DNA of 64,000 bases from the NCBI GenBank assembly GCA_921293015.1, contig OV121091.1, positions 33,340,839 through 33,404,838 of the forward strand. The letters run 5' to 3'. A program made the position numbers and the translations under genes. The notes below the pieces were generated by a model that ran no database searches, was not told the origin of the DNA, and worked only from the letters and a program-made list of their open reading frames with translations. Position 1 is the stretch's first letter. Each line of letters begins with the position of its first letter. Below, piece after piece: positions 61,716-64,000 of this stretch. Source of the stretch: Phorcus lineatus (taxonomy: Eukaryota; Mollusca; Gastropoda; Trochida; Trochidae).

Positions 61716-64000
61716 GTATATATTTATGTATAAAAAAACCTAAAACACTATTCTCAGCCCTCATGGCAGAAAGCGCTTGTTAGCAAATGTGACTATGTAC
61801 CTAATTCTACAGTAACATTATTTTATATGTATTTGATATATATATAAAGTAAGAACATATATATATATAATTTATCAAGTAAGAAAAACTTCTTCTGGTT
61901 TTGGAGTAAGCAATAATTCACCGGTTACCCTAATACTTGGATGATACCTAAGGCTCAGGTTCCTGGTAGTGTAGTTGTAATGGGTTTTCACCAAGAAAAT
62001 GATTTATTTCAAATAGGTTATCTGGGAAAGACAGACTCTAACGAGATGTATTTTGGTTGTGAAAGAACAGGAAACAGTTTTCTCAGTTGCTAAGCTTCAA
62101 CAGACATGAGCTCGATCCAGTTGATAAATGGACAGAGTCTTGAAGCCTCGAAGAAGCACCAAGGCTCTAGTGAAGCAGTCTTGAAGAAACCTTGTACAGA
62201 TTTCCTAATTTTGTATTGTCCCTGTCTGGAGATGTTGTAAAAGAATCCACCAATTAAAATAGACTATGTTATCAGTCATGAAAATAACAATCGGACATGA
62301 TATCTGTCACAATTAACTGACTAGTAACACCAATTGTCATCACATAATGATATGCTCTTTCTGGAGCCAACTCAACTTAAATAAGATCATTGTGGGCCAC
62401 TTGAGATAAAAAATAAACTTTTTCCTTTACTCAATTAAATAAGAGAGTATTTGTTAAGATAAGACAATTATCCTCTATAAATTACTGGACATTTCAAAAG
62501 GCTTGAGATGTGTACAGCTCCTGATTATGTCTTCTTCTCTCTTCTAGTAATGATGCAAACTTAATAATATTTGACATACTTTAAATTCTGAATTACTAAA
62601 TTAAACCTTTGTAATGAAATAATAATACTCTTGTTTTCAAATTGTTTGTGAAATATTGAATACAACAAAATTCATTTGAAAAAAAGATGAAATTTAACTT
62701 CAAGTCTTATGGAAGATTCATCTTTTAGTATAACTAAGACAATACACCTTCACAGAAGATCAGAAACATAATTACAAATTACAGATAAGGCCAGGACACA
62801 GAGTTTGCTTAGACGAAGGTGAACAATACACAGGTTAAAACAATTGGTCAATTCGGCCTCAGCAATTGGCTTTCTGAAATGAGGGACTGTTCTGAACCAA
62901 TTACTACCACAGTTGTGTACCAATCTGTGTACACCTTTCATTAGGCCCTAGCTTATCCCAGTTTCTTTGCTATTGAGTAACATTGTCTGAATGTCATCTA
63001 CTCAAGAAATATTGTTGACATGATCAGGGTTACGGTTCATTTGCATCTTGTTATCAGAGTTCGTGATAAACTGATAGGAAAAGATATCACTGCTTTAACA
63101 CTGATCACAAACACCTTGCTGTTAGTCATTTGATGATTCCACTATTTTCACTTCTATTCTTTATAAAGACACCAACTTGCCCAAATAAACATTCGGACCA
63201 ATATTCAATGTGTAGCTTATTAATGTTTCCACTAAATGAGAGTTTCAGGTTTTACCCCTAAACTTTGAGTTCAAACCTGGTTGCATGATGTTTGTATCAG
63301 CCTTGGTTCCTCATGACACTGTCCAGACACGATGATCAAAGACGTGTTTCCCATCAGACATGCCCTGTGGTGTAGCTCTTACTGAACTAGACTTCATATT
63401 CTCTTGCTCAGCCCCTCATCAATACTTCCCTTTTGTCTCTTCCTGACTCCAGCTAAAACCAGGGTCTTGGTTCTCTTTAGATTCAGGGGTTCCTGTAGGA
63501 TATTTTATCAAATATTATAAGTCATATTAACCCTCTGGTCCGTCGTGACTCTTTCATCTTGAGTGTATTTATCAAAAGGTCTTCATTTAGAGCTAGTTAC
63601 AACTATATAGGTTTCCTTCCAACTTTGCAAGGTAATCAACAAAAAAACATGGTATGGAAAGACTATGGAAAATAGAAGTCTGTTCAACAGTTCAACCATG
63701 CACTATGAAAATTTGATGGGGCAAACTGATAGATTACTGTTACTAATGGAGTACATAGATGATATCCTAAATGAGACAATATAAATTTTATGATGTATCA
63801 TAACTTGATCTATACATGAAGTCATTAAATACAGATGGAATAGTAATGTTGTCAACCTATTAGGACAACTGAGTCAACTGTTCAAACTTTATTCATCGTC
63901 ATTATTATTACCCATATGGTCAATCATAAGTAATGACATATTTTCAATATGAGCACATGTGCACATATCACTTTTGCCTAGCAACGATTGTTTCAGGGCT

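Larger units (their letters stand above)
59772..64000. other. Right end: possible intron of the candidate plus-strand gene
   Basis: Holds element B copy 3 (60484) and fold-back element D copy 2 (61577). The last ~80 bases (from about 63915) resemble 8030-8105 (gagcacatgtgcacatatca shared). No further exon recognised; the candidate at 60100 (after ttttcattttag) runs into a stop without a donor. Confidence 0.4.

Overview
The window is AT-rich animal nuclear DNA with split genes, GT-AG introns of about 0.3 to 9 kb, and many decayed repeats. The only confident gene is an orthologue of WAC (WW domain-containing adaptor with coiled-coil). The organism is most likely a marine invertebrate. Palindromic 'gcaaagctttgc' repeat ends, 'aaggtcaaggtcacc' repeats and small palindromic elements would fit a mollusc such as a bivalve, but that is an inference from repeat style, not a measured placement.

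Positions 1-20,431, minus strand: the 5' part of WAC. Ten coding exons join in one frame, 1,412 nt or 470 codons plus 2 nt. The start codon is at 20,431-20,429, with an in-frame stop upstream. Exon 2 is a 34-nt microexon, the WW domain is in exon 5, and exon 10 encodes a long His/Gln-rich tract. The gene runs off the left edge, so its C-terminal coiled coil, stop codon and poly(A) site are not in the window. Introns hold tandem arrays (4.3-4.9 and 5.3-6.0 kb), palindromic elements (9.14-9.28 and 10.2-10.36 kb) and a block of dispersed elements (14.3-15.84 kb).

Positions 20.5-64 kb: mostly non-coding. A CpG-bearing, less AT-rich patch near 27.9-28.1 kb ends in a good splice donor. A plus-strand exon candidate at 59.62-59.77 kb (18 codons, perfect donor) may be the first coding exon of a gene running off the right edge. 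The rest is repeats: a TTAA-flanked MITE with an inverted, truncated relative (26.6 and 32.6 kb), two MITEs of one family with 9-bp target duplications (23.1 and 44.3 kb), a TA-flanked MITE (35.3 kb), two related fold-back elements (43.3 and 61.6 kb), a 33-bp minisatellite (39.8-40.2 kb), a TATG microsatellite (45.2 kb), decayed arrays (51.5-52.1 and 54.2-54.9 kb) and a 3-kb array of a 49-bp repeat (56.3-59.3 kb).

I found no defence system, operon, CRISPR array or other clearly new molecular machine. The best leads are the His-rich, apparently cassette-like exon structure of this WAC, an inverted hairpin loop between two copies of a dispersed element, the duplicated X-box palindromes, the two MITE families and the possible gene at the right end.
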